Shown in pieces: positions 11,030 through 22,831 of a DNA stretch of 64,000 nt. The DNA comes from Sequoia sempervirens (lineage: Eukaryota > Streptophyta > Pinopsida > Cupressales > Cupressaceae): positions 121,494,552 through 121,558,551 of the forward strand of contig VDFB02252616.1 in the NCBI GenBank assembly GCA_007258455.2, given 5' to 3'. Below the pieces are notes generated by a model. It was not told where the DNA came from. It made no database searches and worked only from the letters and a program-made list of their open reading frames with translations. Each line of letters starts with the position of its first letter. Within the stretch, counting starts at the first letter, position 1. Both the position numbers and the translations under genes were made by a program.

Positions 11030-12010
11030 TATACTGTATATGCTTAGTTCTTATGTAGGACATTATCACTTTAGCCAATGTGTTGCAAGTGCATATATAG
11101 GGCGTACAATTGTATTGTTAATGCATATCTATTCTATATTGTTCATGTCCATCTATTCTATAGGATGTTAATATTGTACACACTATATTGTAAGTACATA
11201 TAAGAGGTTTTTAGTTTTACTACTGATGCCTATCTATTTTATACTATTAATGTGTATCTATTATTTACTTACAATGTAAAGGTTGTATCCATTGTATTAT
11301 AAGTGCATATATGAGGTACTTAGATATATAATTTAATGTCTATCGCTTATAAAGTGTTAATGCTCATCTCTTCTTTATGATGTAAACGTTGTTCTATAAA
11401 TTCCTATATAGTTTGTACGATGTAAATGTTGTAGCCATTGTACTACAAGTGCATATATGAAGTTTTTAGTTATATTATTAATGTCTGTCTATTTTAAACT
11501 ATTAATGGCCACCTCTTCTATATGATGTAAATTTATATTTGTTCTATAGGATATAAGTTTTGTAACCATTGGACTGTAAGCAGATATATGGGGTTTTTAG
11601 TTATATTGTTAATGTCTATCTCTTCTAAAATTTTAATGCTTGTATCTTTTATATATGATGTAAATGTTGTTTTATAAATTTCTATATGTTCATGTAAATG
11701 TTGTAGCCACTGTATTGCAAGTGGATATATGGATTTCTTAGTTATATTGTTAATGCCTATCTCCTTTAAAGGATGTAAATATTGTATCCACTATATTAAA
11801 AGTGCATATATGGGGATTTTAGTTATATTTTTAATGCATATCCCATATAAAATGTTAATGCACATCTCTTATATATAAATGTTATTTTGTAAATATAGAT
11901 ATTTGTTGCATATATGATGTAAATTTTATTTTGTAAATTTCTATCAATTGCATATATGATTTAAATGTTGTTTTGTAAACTCCTATCTCTTCTATATAAT
12001 GTGAATATTA
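11030..12010. repeat. Degenerate tandem array, 80-146 bp spacing, at least 7 units
   Basis: A unit of the form GTAAATGTTGTA(N)CCATTGTA-TACAAGTGCATATATG(A/G)GGTTTTTAGTTATATTGTTAATGCCTATCT is repeated with much decay. The GCATATAT landmark falls at 11091, 11195, 11305, 11451, 11581, 11723 and 11804 (steps 104, 110, 146, 130, 142, 81). Shorter TGTAAATGTT-TTTTGTAAAT repeats continue to about 12010, directly before the LINE. Confidence 0.75.
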
Positions 12011-12692
12011 TTTTGTAAATGAGATAAACATGGCAGATGGAGGGGGGCAATTGTTTCCCCTACCATTATCATAGTAGTACTACCCTCGAATTAGATATAA
12101 ACAAATACCATAATACTTATCTGGTTTAAAAATTGCTAAGGATTTTGAATCCCAAAAAATGGTGAAAACATCATAGAAAATGATAAATAAAAAGGAAAAA
12201 ATTGTTTTCCCATAGTGATAATAGCCCAAGGTAACCAACAGATGTTGAATTGGGAACAACCAAAAGTTTGGTACATCTACATGATGTTGCTTATGGGCTA
12301 CTATCAGTCACAGAAAGCCCAAAGAAATAAAAAGAGATAGGCTCAACACATAGCCCAAAGGAAATTTGCACAGGTAAAGATTTTAAGATAATACACTTTG
12401 ATCACAAAAATGGATCTAGCTTAGACTCATAGGTCAATAGCCTAGAAACTAAATTCAAAAATAATGAGCAATGATAAGAATTGTTCACTACAGTGAGCAC
12501 TAGGCTAGGTAAAAACAACCTAAAAAGGAAAAAAAAAAAATGGGAAAGAAAACCTTATACAAAAAAATAAAAACAAGATTGATGAGACTCCTAAAAATAA
12601 GGATGGTGAACTTCCAAAATATTTGAATTCCTTCAGGAATGATAGAGAAGAAACCCAGAGCATGGATGCAAATGTTATTTAATTATATAAGC

Positions 12693-13440
12693 TAGAATAT
12701 CAAGGGACTCGAGTCCCCTCATAGGAAATATATCATAAGAAGATACCTTAACATGGAAAAAAACAAAGACATTGTGCTCCTCCATGAGGTCAAAGCGGTT
12801 GATTTTGTCTTAGAAAACAACCTTAATTTTATATGGAAAGATGCAACTCAAGTTTTCACAAATCATGAAAGAGGTAATGGGGGAATTGTCATCCTCCTAA
12901 ATAACAAATGGTCCAAATATGTCACCAAAAGTGGCATCTCCCTATGCAATAAGGCTATTTGGGTCACTATTGAAAATGATAATGAAAAATAGGAATTTTC
13001 TCTATCTATGCTCCAAATGACTATAGAGAAAGAGTGGAGCTATGGAAATGGTTGAGTGAGCTAGAAAACATTCCTTGGATTTCAAGAGGGGTCTTCAACA
13101 TGATAGAAAACAAAAATGACAAATTAGGAGGAATGGACCAAGAATGGAAAGGAAATGAAAAAATTTATTGGGAGAAATTAAAATATAAACTTAAACTCTA
13201 TGACCCTCTTGAAGGTGGAAAAAAGGACAAAATTGCAATTTGGTTTGAACATGGTGTAATGCCCAAAAAGGAAGTAAGAGAATCTACTCAAGATTGGGTA
13301 GATTTTATGCCAATAGAGATACGTTAATCTTTGATAGAATAGAAGATGGGAGTAGGCTAAATGTTTATTCCAACACCCTCTCTGACCACCATCCTATAAA
13401 GACAAGAATCGAGATAGACTCTAATAACAAGGCTCAAAGA
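12693..13440 (+). pseudogene. LINE endonuclease (APE-type) remnant
   Basis: Frame from 12696 reads NIKGLESPHRK, the usual start of plant L1 endonuclease (W-N-I-R-G-L). The preceding codon is TAG at 12693-12695, the product expected from a TGG-to-TAG transition of the Trp codon. DIVLLHEVK keeps the catalytic Glu. The family's G-D-F-N motif is changed to RGVFN near 13086, losing the Asp. LSDHHPI near 13378 keeps the C-terminal Asp-His pair. At least two frame changes occur before 13300. Confidence 0.8.
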
Positions 13441-14059
13441 AAAAGGGGGAAAATTTTCATCCTAAACACCAAATTGTTGAAAAATGAGGACTGCAACAAT
13501 ACAATCTTCACTATCAGAGAGCTAAATAACTGGATTCTAAAGGATCTCTCCCTTGTTGAAAAATTGAATCAGAATACCAGAACTTGGGCTAAGTTTTTCC
13601 AAACCATTAGGCAAAAGAAGGCTTTAGATGGAAGAAGAGTTGAAAACTCTCTCCAAGAGAAGCTTTGTATCCTTGAAAATGTTCTCCAAATGGACCCTAC
13701 CAAAGAAAAAGTAAATGAAGAACTTGTCAAATGCAAGAATGAGTTAAGGAGAATTCAAACTAAAAAGACTCGAGGTCTAAAGAAAAGATCCAAGATTAAT
13801 TGGATCAATAACAAAGATAAAGGATCAAAGTTTTTTTTCAATTATCTAAAAGACAAGAATGAAAAAGAAAACATAAGCTTGTGTTTGGGATAGTGAAAAG
13901 TTGTCTAGTGATCCCTATGTGATTCAGAAATAATTCTTCCTATTCTACAATAATCTCTTCAAATTAGAAGACAAGTGCCCCTAAGCAAAAAAAGCTTTGG
14001 AACTTTGTAAAAATTTGATACCAAGAAAATTTTCCCCCTGAAGATGTTATGTTGCTCAA

Positions 14060-14990
14060 GAAGGAATTACAAAGAAGAAATCTCTCAAACCATTATAACC
14101 TTCAACACTGACAAATCCCCTGGTGTTGATGGTGTGCCTATAGAATTTTATAAGTAGAACATTGAGTGGATTTCTAAAGACCTATGCCAATTCTATAAAG
14201 AAGCAATTACACAAGGCTCCCTTGGTAATTAAATTAATAAAGGTATTTTCAAGCTCATACCTAAAGAAGGTGATAAGACCTTAGTCAAAAATTGGAAACC
14301 AAGAACCCTATTAAATGTTTCTTATAAGATTCTTGCTAAGTTGATTTCCTTGAGAGTAAGAGATATCCTCCCAAAGATCATTAATTATTCTCAAACTGGA
14401 TTTATCAAAGGAAGATATGTCCTAGAGAATCTAATCACAACCTAGGAGGGGATTGAGAGGTCCAATAGCTCTAATCAAGATGTGGGGCTACTTCTACTTG
14501 ATTTTGAAAAGGAATATGATAGGGTAGAATGGCCTTTTCTAATAATGGCATCATAATCCTTTGGATTCCCAATGGAATTTTGTATTATGGTTAAAACCCT
14601 TTCGAAGGATGTCACAACACAAGTTGAAGTAAATGGATTGCTAACCAAGAAAATCATGTTAAGCAAGTTGATAAGGCAAGGTTTCCCTCTTGTCCTAGCC
14701 TTGTTTATAATTGCAACTAACGCACTACATTACCTACTGAGGGACTACATTGCTAGTTTGTTAATTAAGGGACTTACTTTACTAAACAACAATGATATGC
14801 TAAACATTCATTTTGTAGATGACACTACAATATTTGTTAAATTGGAGGAAGGTAATATTTCTAACCTTTTTTAAAATCTTGAAATTTTGTGTGATCCTTC
14901 AGGAGCTAAAGTCTCCAACCCCAAATCAATTATGCTAAGCTGGAAATGCAATCCCCCAGATTGGTTCTAAAAATTTGAGATCCAATGGGG
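14060..14990 (+). pseudogene. LINE reverse transcriptase remnant
   Basis: Three-frame reading gives the RT core in order: DKSPGVDGVPIEFYK (about 14110), WKPRTLLNVSYKILAKL (about 14293), QTGFIKGRYVLENL (about 14392), LLLDFEKEYDRVEW (about 14497) and the catalytic FVDDTTIF (about 14812). Both Asp residues of FVDD remain. Many in-frame stops (for instance in the segment after IEFYK) show it is not translated. FVDD in place of FADD is a common variant. Confidence 0.85.
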
Positions 14991-15389
14991 AGGGCTAACA
15001 CTCAAGTCTGGTACTTAGGTATTCCTTTTGCTAGATTAATCTAAGTCTGAAGGACATGTGGAATTGGGTCAAGAATAAAATTGAAAAGAAAATTAAAAAT
15101 TGGAACAGATAGTATCTACCTTTAGTAGGCAGATACCAAGTATGTCAAAAAAATTATCCTCTTACACCTTATACTACTCCTCAATTTGGCTCTTTTGTAG
15201 CTACTAGACAAAGGAAGTGCAAAAAGAATAAGGCTATATCTTTGGTTTGATGGAAAGGGGGAAAAAAAGAAACATGCAGTGAGCTGGAAATGGTGTTGCA
15301 TTGACAAGCAAAATTATGGACTAGGATTGGAAGATTTGAAAATTTAACATGGAATGGATTTGTAAGCCAAATGGATAATTAATTCCACT

Positions 15390-16388
15390 AGGGGCGATGA
15401 ACCTTGGAAGGTCCTGGTCAGAAAAAAATATAGAAAGAGCAATCCCAAAAAGAAGCCAAGTCCTCGAAAGGTGTTGTGATTTGGTGTTTGGAAACTTCCC
15501 AATTTCTAAAAGTAGCTCTTTGGTTTTCAAAACAATATGGAAAGCATGGGAGCAGATTAGAGATAAGATCTCTATCAATGGTTGCATATACCAAAACAAT
15601 AATTTTAACTACAAAAATAAGTCAATATGGTGGAATCTTATCCATAAGGAAAAAATCCTTGCAATGCTACAAGGATGTTCTGCTAAATCATGGGCTAAAA
15701 AGGGCATTAAATGCTTTAAGGACATAATAGATAATGATCACCTAAAATCTTGGGACTCCTTAAGAAATGAATTCGATATATTACTTGTTCTCAATGGAGA
15801 ACATAATTAATCCTTAGGGACTCTTGGAATGGGTGGAATAACTCTTGCTACAACATCAATGGGAATATTAATTTGGACTACTACAGATAGGTGGATGGTT
15901 CCAATGTTAACTCATTGAATCCGAAAAAAATCTACAACATTCTTAGCCTATCAAATAGAATTTTTGAACATCTAAATAATTGTTGGAATTAAAAGAAAAT
16001 GAAATAACATGGAAAAAGGTTTTACAATGTAATTGGAACAGCTTGATTGAACCTAAAAAATCTTGCTTTAAATGGATGCTAATTCTTCAAAAATTGCCTC
16101 TCTTTAACTGGTAATAATGTGGAAACATGTGAAATTTGTAAGAAACCTGAAACTATTGAGCCTTTATTCTTTGATTGTTTTTTTTCAAAGGAAATTTGGA
16201 TAATATTTTGTACAAAATTACTTGGATGGGGAAATCTAAATTGTATGAACAAACTTGAAATTTTATTTGGTCATATAGATAATATTGATAGAAATACAAA
16301 TTTGTTTTTCCTTGTATTATCTATTGTATTTATCTTATTAGATTTAAAATTATTAATGTTGCTTGGTGTATCTTTTTGTAATTTGTGA
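15390..16388 (+). pseudogene. LINE ORF2 C-terminal region with zinc finger (zf-RVT)
   Basis: Fragments at 15397-15810 are Lys/Trp-rich, as in the linker of plant L1 ORF2. At 16119-16388 the frame gives ETCEICKKPETIEPLFFDC followed by FSKEIW, matching the zf-RVT pattern (C-x2-C ... LFFxC ... W) that ends plant LINE ORF2 proteins. Confidence 0.75.
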
Positions 16389-16441
16389 TCTTTTGAAAAT
16401 GTTAACTATCTTGATCATTTTGTATATCTCTTACTAAAAAA

Positions 16442-16920
16442 ATCCCCTAAAAATAAAGGAACTATAGAAAATTGCATCTAAGTAGCAATGCTACACTTTT
16501 GTTTCATTCTTCTATTCATCTAAAATATAAAACAATGCTTCTACATTATAATTTTATGCATCTGATTATTGTTTTTTGTAATTGATTAGCAATACTGCAC
16601 TTCTAATCTATTTTATGTTACATTTGAGCAATGTTGTTGCACATCTAGGATATTATGTTATTCTTTTGATAAAAAAATTTGCAATTTTGATCCATTACAA
16701 GATTCTTTTGATTAGTAATAGTATCCCTTGAAATTTTTGAAATATAACAGAAATCAAACCTTTTAAAGTATCAAACTATCAAAAAAACATACCTCAAAAA
16801 ATATCTTACATAGGAATTATTTTATTGGATTGTTCTTGATAAGATTTGGAGGAGAATAAAACTTTGTGGATATTTTCATATCATTATCAAAATTTATCAA
16901 AGGTCTGGTCTAGATCTCCT
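16442..16920. other. AT-rich spacer after LINE
   Basis: No gene. Loose repetition of AGCAATGCTAC/AGCAATACTGCAC words (16481-16640) is visible but with no fixed period. Confidence 0.45.
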
Positions 16921-16924
16921 ATCT

Positions 16925-17165
16925 ATTATCTCAATTATTATCAATTGATATTTGTTTGATTAGACTCATAAGTATAGTTTAAGCAGACATCGTCAATCTT
17001 GATCATTTTTCATAGACTCGCAAGTCTATTTCAAGTAAACATTATCAATCTTCATCAAGTGATCATTTTTCTTGGACTCACAAGTCTAGTTAAAGTAGAA
17101 TAATATCATTATTAATCAATATCTATTTTATTGGACTCACAAGTCTAGTTCAATTAAATAATATT
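16925..17165. repeat. Four-copy 52-60-bp tandem repeat
   Basis: The word GACTCACAAGTCTAGTT(C/A)AA recurs at 16962 (diverged), 17014, 17074 and 17133, each with an AT-rich ATCATT-TT filler. In the second unit AGACT-CGCA-AGTCT is a perfect 5-bp stem. Confidence 0.7.
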
Positions 17166-17961
17166 TGTCATTTGGAGACCTAGCTTAAAACTTTGATCTA
17201 TTTTGGTTTTGTATAACAAGCATCAAATTGTTGGAAAGAAAGTCCTATCTTGTCTAAGTTCTTACATTTATATATTCCAATCACAAGGTAATAATATAAG
17301 AAAAAAATGGAATCTCATCAAGCTAACTCAAGCATGTAGACACCCATAAGGGGTACCCAACATGAGTTGATAATTTCTTCAAAACAACCACTCCAAAATC
17401 CATATGAGAGTCTTATACCATCATTTTTAAGGGTCATTCACATTGATGAAGATATTAATTGAGAGCCAACATTAGAGGACCTACACTTGAATTTGAACAA
17501 GATACTAAAGTAATGAGAGTTATGGAACTTATTTTCAAGGAAAATATTGATCATTACCTTCAAATGGTAATTCAAAAAGGTGTTAAGATACCTCATAATT
17601 TGGACACCCAAAATCCACCATAAAACCCTACGGATATAGTGATTACCACCTTTCCTAATACCCCATTACCTCAACCTAATTCATCTAAGGTTCAATGGCA
17701 CTCCTATCAAGAGACGCGTGATCATTTTGCATCCAATACATCCTATACACTTCTACTTCTATGCTGAATTTCATAAATTCTAACACGTAAAACATGTTTC
17801 CTCAACCAAACCCCACATCATGTCTTCAATCCTTACCTATTCCACAACCAACACATTCCCAAATTCCCACAATTTTTCCACCTATCCCCTATCATTATAC
17901 CTATTAGGAATCCCAAAGCCCTCTAATATTATCCCAAACAAATGTGTTGCATATTCAATAT
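17166..17961 (+). pseudogene. Possible decayed gag of a Gypsy element
   Basis: Scattered Pro/Gln/Ser-rich reading frames (for example PQPN, IPQPTHSQIP near 17800-17890) resemble the low-complexity N-terminal gag of the Gypsy family seen at 54.9 kb. All frames are broken. The block ends exactly where an LTR-like sequence starts. Confidence 0.3.
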
Positions 17962-18548
17962 TGTAGTGTCATAAATTGTCACCCTTGACAATTTCACACT
18001 TTTTTTGCTCCCCCATAATTTATTGGACCTAATTGAACACCTAATTTCCTAAATTATGCATTATATGGCCCATTTTTAACAATTACCGACAAATTGCAAG
18101 TGGAAAACAAATGCATTTATCTAATACTTTGCCCTTGACACCTTAATTTCTAGAAAATTGGGCTGGAAAACATATGCCCAAGACAAATTAGTCCCCCTAT
18201 TTTGGCTCTAAATTCAAATATTTCAATGTCAACACTTTATTATTTCCAATTCAAGTGTCCAAAGTCAGGTATCGAGATTTAACTTGAAGGAAATTATCTA
18301 ATAATTGTATATAAATACCTAGTTATTGCATCATTTGAAAACTAAATGAAAGAAAGTAAGAAGTGAACATTAAGAGCAATTATTATTGTCAAGAGCATTA
18401 TCAAGCAAGTCAAGAGTAGAATTTTATTGATTTATTGCAGCAATTCAAGATCCAAGCATCATGTCAAATCATATGTGAGTTTGTGTATGGTCATGTCATC
18501 ATTGTTTGTGAAGGCTAACCCTTTTGTAGGTGTCCAAGAAATTCAAGC
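17962..18548 (+). mobile_element. Gypsy LTR fragment (5' part)
   Basis: Begins TGTAGTGTCATAAATTGTC, parallel to the LTR start at 22827, and later has a TATA-like TGTATATAAATACC (about 18307) followed by CAAGAGCATT, CAAGATCCAAGCATCATGTC, the transcribed-region text of the Gypsy LTRs at 22.8, 30 and 63 kb. It is interrupted at 18549 by a different LTR. Confidence 0.6.
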
Positions 18549-19665
18549 TGTAGACACTAAAAAATTTCTTGGTCTGTAAACAACATTTTTTTTGCTTCAA
18601 TCTCTTGTCTCCCTCGCATAATTAAGTAATTTTAATTATTTAATTATTTTACCACCTTCCTCTATTAATTAAATAATTTTTAATTGTTTAAAATTAATTC
18701 AGATTTCCTTGCTTTATTCTTCTTTTTTATTGATTAAATAAATTACTACTTAATTATGCCACTAACATTCTTTTTCTTCATATAATTAAATAAATTATTA
18801 TTTATTTAATTATTCACTCTTTGTCATTCATCTATAGGTAAATAATAATTTTTAATTATTATCTATTCATTAATCTTATTCGTCCTTCTATGGTTAAATA
18901 ATTATTGAAATTAGTTGATTCTCTTACCACTCTTCCACTAGTAAATAATTAATCTAATTTAATTATTTAATTCCTTTTTCCATTGTCTCTATATTTAATT
19001 TAATGGTTGCACAATCATTTTAAATTAAATATTCATATTCCCTTTCTCTCATAAATAAATAATCATTTTTTATTATTTATTCCTCCATATCTTTTACCAA
19101 ATTAAATAATGTGGTCAAAGATTCCTCTCATGAATTAAATAATTTTATTATTTAATTCCTCCACAACCTTCCCTCCACTTTCTCTTTTCAAATCTTGACT
19201 GTTGATTGCCTCTAGTCTCCAAAGAATCTTGACCATCCGTTCATAACCATCCCTAGCCCACTACTTTTTGGTGCATGAATCCTCCACCATTGATCTTGGC
19301 ATCTTCTAGAACTTCAATCTTGCTCATCCATTCGAGAATATCTTTTATAAAAGAAGGATTTCTCCTCCATTTTGGCTTTACAACCACATTCTCCAACATT
19401 CATGCTACCATATCATTGTCACTTGCAGGTGTATTTGTGCAACAAAAACTGAGGGCAAGTTTACAAAAGAATATTTGAGGAGAAGCAAGGAAGATGAACC
19501 AACTTTGATAGGGGAGTTTGTTATTTCTTTTGATATTTATTTGATTTCTTCTATCACTTGTACAAGTTTTCTTATTTTGGATTTGGATTTTGGTTTAGAT
19601 TTGAAGTAGAGTGGTTGCTACTTGATCTTTACCCCATTTTTTATTCGAATTTCCACATCCTTACA
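18549..19665 (+). mobile_element. 5' LTR of a second Gypsy-type element
   Basis: Begins TGTAGACACTAAAAAATTTC and ends CATCCTTACA, just before a primer-binding-like site. It contains many AATTAAATAATT blocks (18630-19150) and a TATA-poor, pyrimidine-rich 3' half. About 1117 bp. No target duplication was verified because the matching 3' LTR is not recognised in the window. Confidence 0.6.
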
Positions 19666-19666
19666 T

Positions 19667-19682
19667 TGGTGAACCCAACGTG
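19667..19682 (+). other. Primer-binding-site-like sequence
   Basis: TGGTGAACCCAACGTG begins one base after the LTR end plus a T. A TGG start right after ...CA is the classic complement of a tRNA 3' CCA end. The same TGGTGAAC start occurs at 44699 and 54171 in the third Gypsy family. The primer tRNA is not identified. Confidence 0.6.
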
Positions 19683-22249
19683 AAACTTACAAATTTGTAG
19701 AAAAATCCATGTGTTTGTTTTTATTTTTGTTGTTTTGCAGGTTCGTGAGCCGCATTCATGAAAAACAATGATGCAACTGTGGGTGGAGTGATGAAAATTC
19801 AAATAATGCCACATTTGAAGGGTTTTAAGCCAAAACTGATAAAATCTAGAGTGATACAACTGTTAGATTTTGAGTCGCATTTGTTGTACGGTATCCTGCA
19901 ATCGCCATTCCTTGAACTGCATTTGTGAGCCGAAACTACTTAGCAAAATGACATAATTGACTGATAAGGTATAAGTTTTCAATTTCAAGTTTTATTTCAA
20001 TTTTTCCTTTTTGGTTTGCTTTAGATTAGGGATTTTGGTTTACTAATCTCTTCTTTTCAATGTGTGGCTTTAAATTTGGGGAGATTTAACTTGTGATCTT
20101 TTGTAGGGTTTTGTTTATCTTTGTTTAAAATAGGAAGCATTTTGGTTTTTAACACACATCATTGGGATTTAAAAAGAATACAATTTTCATTTACATTCAT
20201 GGGCTTAAAATGAACAACAAACTACATTTCTACATTCATGGGCTTGAAATGAGCAAAAACTGCATTTCTACACTCATGGGCTTAAAATGAACAAATTGAA
20301 TTTCTACACGCATGCAATTTAAAAAGAACAACTTTGTATCTTACACTCATTGGGCTAAAAAGAACCACAACTTGAATTTTATTATTTTCTTACGTAGGCA
20401 CACTTTGATTTGGGCTAATTAATGAATTATTTTCTACCGTGTCTGGTGCACTTGCACAACTATTTGTAGTAGATCTCGTAGGTGTATTGAAATTATCCTG
20501 TCCCCTTGCACCTCATGCAATCTTGGGTGTAAGATAAATCATTACATCTCCTTTTCTTTTGTAGTAGGTCCTACCAATTAAGACACATTCGTATAGAGAA
20601 CTCATTGGTGAACCAAAGAGGTTTTTCCCTTAGGCCACTATATAAAAGTATAAGATGAAATTCAAGTCCAAAATGCCATTACTCATTATTGTATGGTGCC
20701 AGTTCCAAAATGGGTAGCTACTCACATTTACGCATGGTTTTTTTAGTACCCTAGTAGGGTTGGTTAAATCCTTAAATGGCTTGCTGGAGGCTCACAAGGT
20801 GGTAAGTCCCCAATTTATGACTAGACACCATTGTAGTAGCCACCCTTGTTGATTGACTTATATTGGTGTCACTCTTAGTGCAAGGGTGTAGCATCATACC
20901 CTAAAAGTTACTCCCCATATGGCTCCCTTGAGATGAGGCATAAATCCTCGGCGTAGTATAAGTTACTTGTTTTACTTGTAACTTTCTAGGGAGAGGGTGA
21001 TTTAGGTTATCCTTCCATTCCAAGAGGCCCCTATATGTCCTCTCTCACAAAGAAAAAAGTGGAAACACTTGTGTCAAAGGAGATTCCAAGTTGTGGGCCT
21101 GAGCATCACACCATTGGCTTTGACCTTAGGGATAGGAAGTGCTTGATTGTTTTTTATATGTGCTTATACCAATGGAAATAGGAGTGAATAACCTCCAAAC
21201 ATACACATGCGTATTTCAAATTTTCACAAGTCAATATCCAAACAAATCTATTCTCAGAGTATCTTCTTTGTTTTCAAAACATCTCCAATCACACTTCAAA
21301 AATTTTTCAAAACGAAAACCATTTGGAACCCATAAAATTTCAAATCAGCACACTATTAATCACATCTTCTCAAGACAAATCCGAAACTGAAAATTGACTC
21401 GCATTTGTTAAAACCAGAAGACCACAATTGATATTATGCATCACATTTTACAAACATAAACTCACAATTGTTGCAATTCACCACATTTGTTAACCAGTGA
21501 CCCACATCTGCCAAAACCACACTTGCAGAATAGTGAACCATAATTGTCTGATTATTAGAATTTTAGAGAATACTTATCCAATCTTGATCTTAATTACCTT
21601 GACAATGATCTTATCATCTAAACATTAGACTTGCAGAGCTTGATCAATCTATTCCATCATTTTCATTTAGGTTGCATCACATTTAGATTGCTTTGTCCAC
21701 CCTTTCCTAGCATAATTAATCTTAAGTTTGGCTTAGGCTACACATACCGTTTAGATTTCAGACATAGAAAGCTTATCAACCCTTTGGACAATTCATGGTT
21801 ACTTATTTAGATTGTCATTGACCTTTATCTTTCAATTTATCACACCATCATCATCATTGTCATTGTCAAAAGTGGGTCTCAAACTTATGTCTTAGTTTAG
21901 ACTCACCTTGTCAAATTATCATTCTCTCAATATTGGTCCTCATAAAGGTCAATGAAAATTTGGTTTGTTATATTTGATCAACATAGCTTGGTTAGCATCC
22001 TTTTTCTTAGATCTTAAAAGACCATATCATTAGTATCATTTTCCATCCCTTAGTCTCATTTAGCTTTGTTTTTCATACCATATCCTTTGGTCATGAGGTC
22101 ATTATCATCATTGCATTTCAAATCTTAATCTTAAGGTGCATTATCATTTTTCATCGATGTATCCTCAAAAACCCCAAAAAAAATTCAAAAACATAGTTTA
22201 GTCTCATATCCAACTTTGCATTATCATGTTCACCTTGCAAGTCAAGTAC
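19683..22249 (+). mobile_element. Long untranslated leader of the Gypsy element
   Basis: A 2.6-kb leader between primer site and gag, with no coding frame. It holds the tandem array at 20155-20375 and loose repeats of a CGCATTTGTGAGCC / CACATTTGTTAACC word (19745-19925, 21395-21545). Such long leaders occur in Tat/Ogre-type elements. Confidence 0.5.
20155..20375. repeat. 36-39-bp tandem repeat, about 6 units
   Basis: Unit TACATTCATGGGCTTAAAAT followed by GAACAA and a short variable part; starts at about 20155, 20192, 20231, 20269, 20305 and 20342. It lies within the leader of the Gypsy element. Confidence 0.75.
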
Positions 22250-22831
22250 ATGGTTGAAACAAGATCGAAAGCAAAAAGAAAGGACATGGATTCCTCAAGT
22301 GACCTCTTTTCTAGTCCCCCTCATGGCACAAACCTTGGATCAAATCAATCTTCACCATCACAAAGAGAATCACCAAACATATTTGATAACCTTGACTTAA
22401 CAAAATTCAACAAACACCTAACTCTAGAAGAAATTGAAAGAGCCTCCCAAGATCCAAGGATTGTTCGCATTGTTGATGAGCTTGTTAGTGTTGATCCAAA
22501 TAGATTCTTTTGTGCACTAGCTAAGAAAGGGGAAAAACTTCCTTTCGTTTATGATGTTTCTACACTTGTGGAGGGAGCTACACAAACACAAACACAAAAC
22601 CAAGGTTTCACCCAAAACACATTTTCATTAGGAATTTCATCCTCGCAACAAATGTTTACTAGCCTACCACTTGGGACAACAACACATATGGAAACAAACA
22701 TACACATTCCTAATCCACAAACATTTGGAAACAAGAGAACTCATGCCACAACACACGGAAAAACTTTTACATTTGGTGCCTCATCATCAAGCTCCATGGG
22801 TATGACATTCACAAATCCTCTATTCCTGTAG
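22250..22831 (+). pseudogene. Gag N-terminal fragment truncated by LTR insertion
   Basis: Open frame starting MVETRSKAKRK (ATG 22250), an N-terminus typical of Tat/Ogre-type gag proteins (M-V-x-T-R-S). The 194 residues are Ser/Thr/Gln-rich after residue 110 and lack the gag core and zinc knuckle. The last sense codon (CTG) and the stop (TAG, 22829-22831) belong to the LTR that starts at 22827, so the original gag was cut by that insertion. An earlier in-frame ATG at 22226 is possible. Confidence 0.6.

Larger units (their letters stand above)
12020..16441 (+). mobile_element. Decayed L1-type LINE
   Basis: Non-LTR retrotransposon with the plant L1 ORF2 order: endonuclease, reverse transcriptase, C-terminal zinc finger. 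An ORF1 region can only be guessed at 12031-12690 (an ATGGCAGATGG start, A-rich, many stops). All parts carry frameshifts and stops, so it is dead. The 3' end is set at an ACTAAAAAAA tail near 16432-16441. No target duplication could be confirmed. Confidence 0.85.

Noticed and set aside
16925..17165. Regularly spaced short repeats as a CRISPR array
   Set aside because: The genome is a plant; spacers are AT-rich and related to each other, so this is an ordinary tandem repeat.
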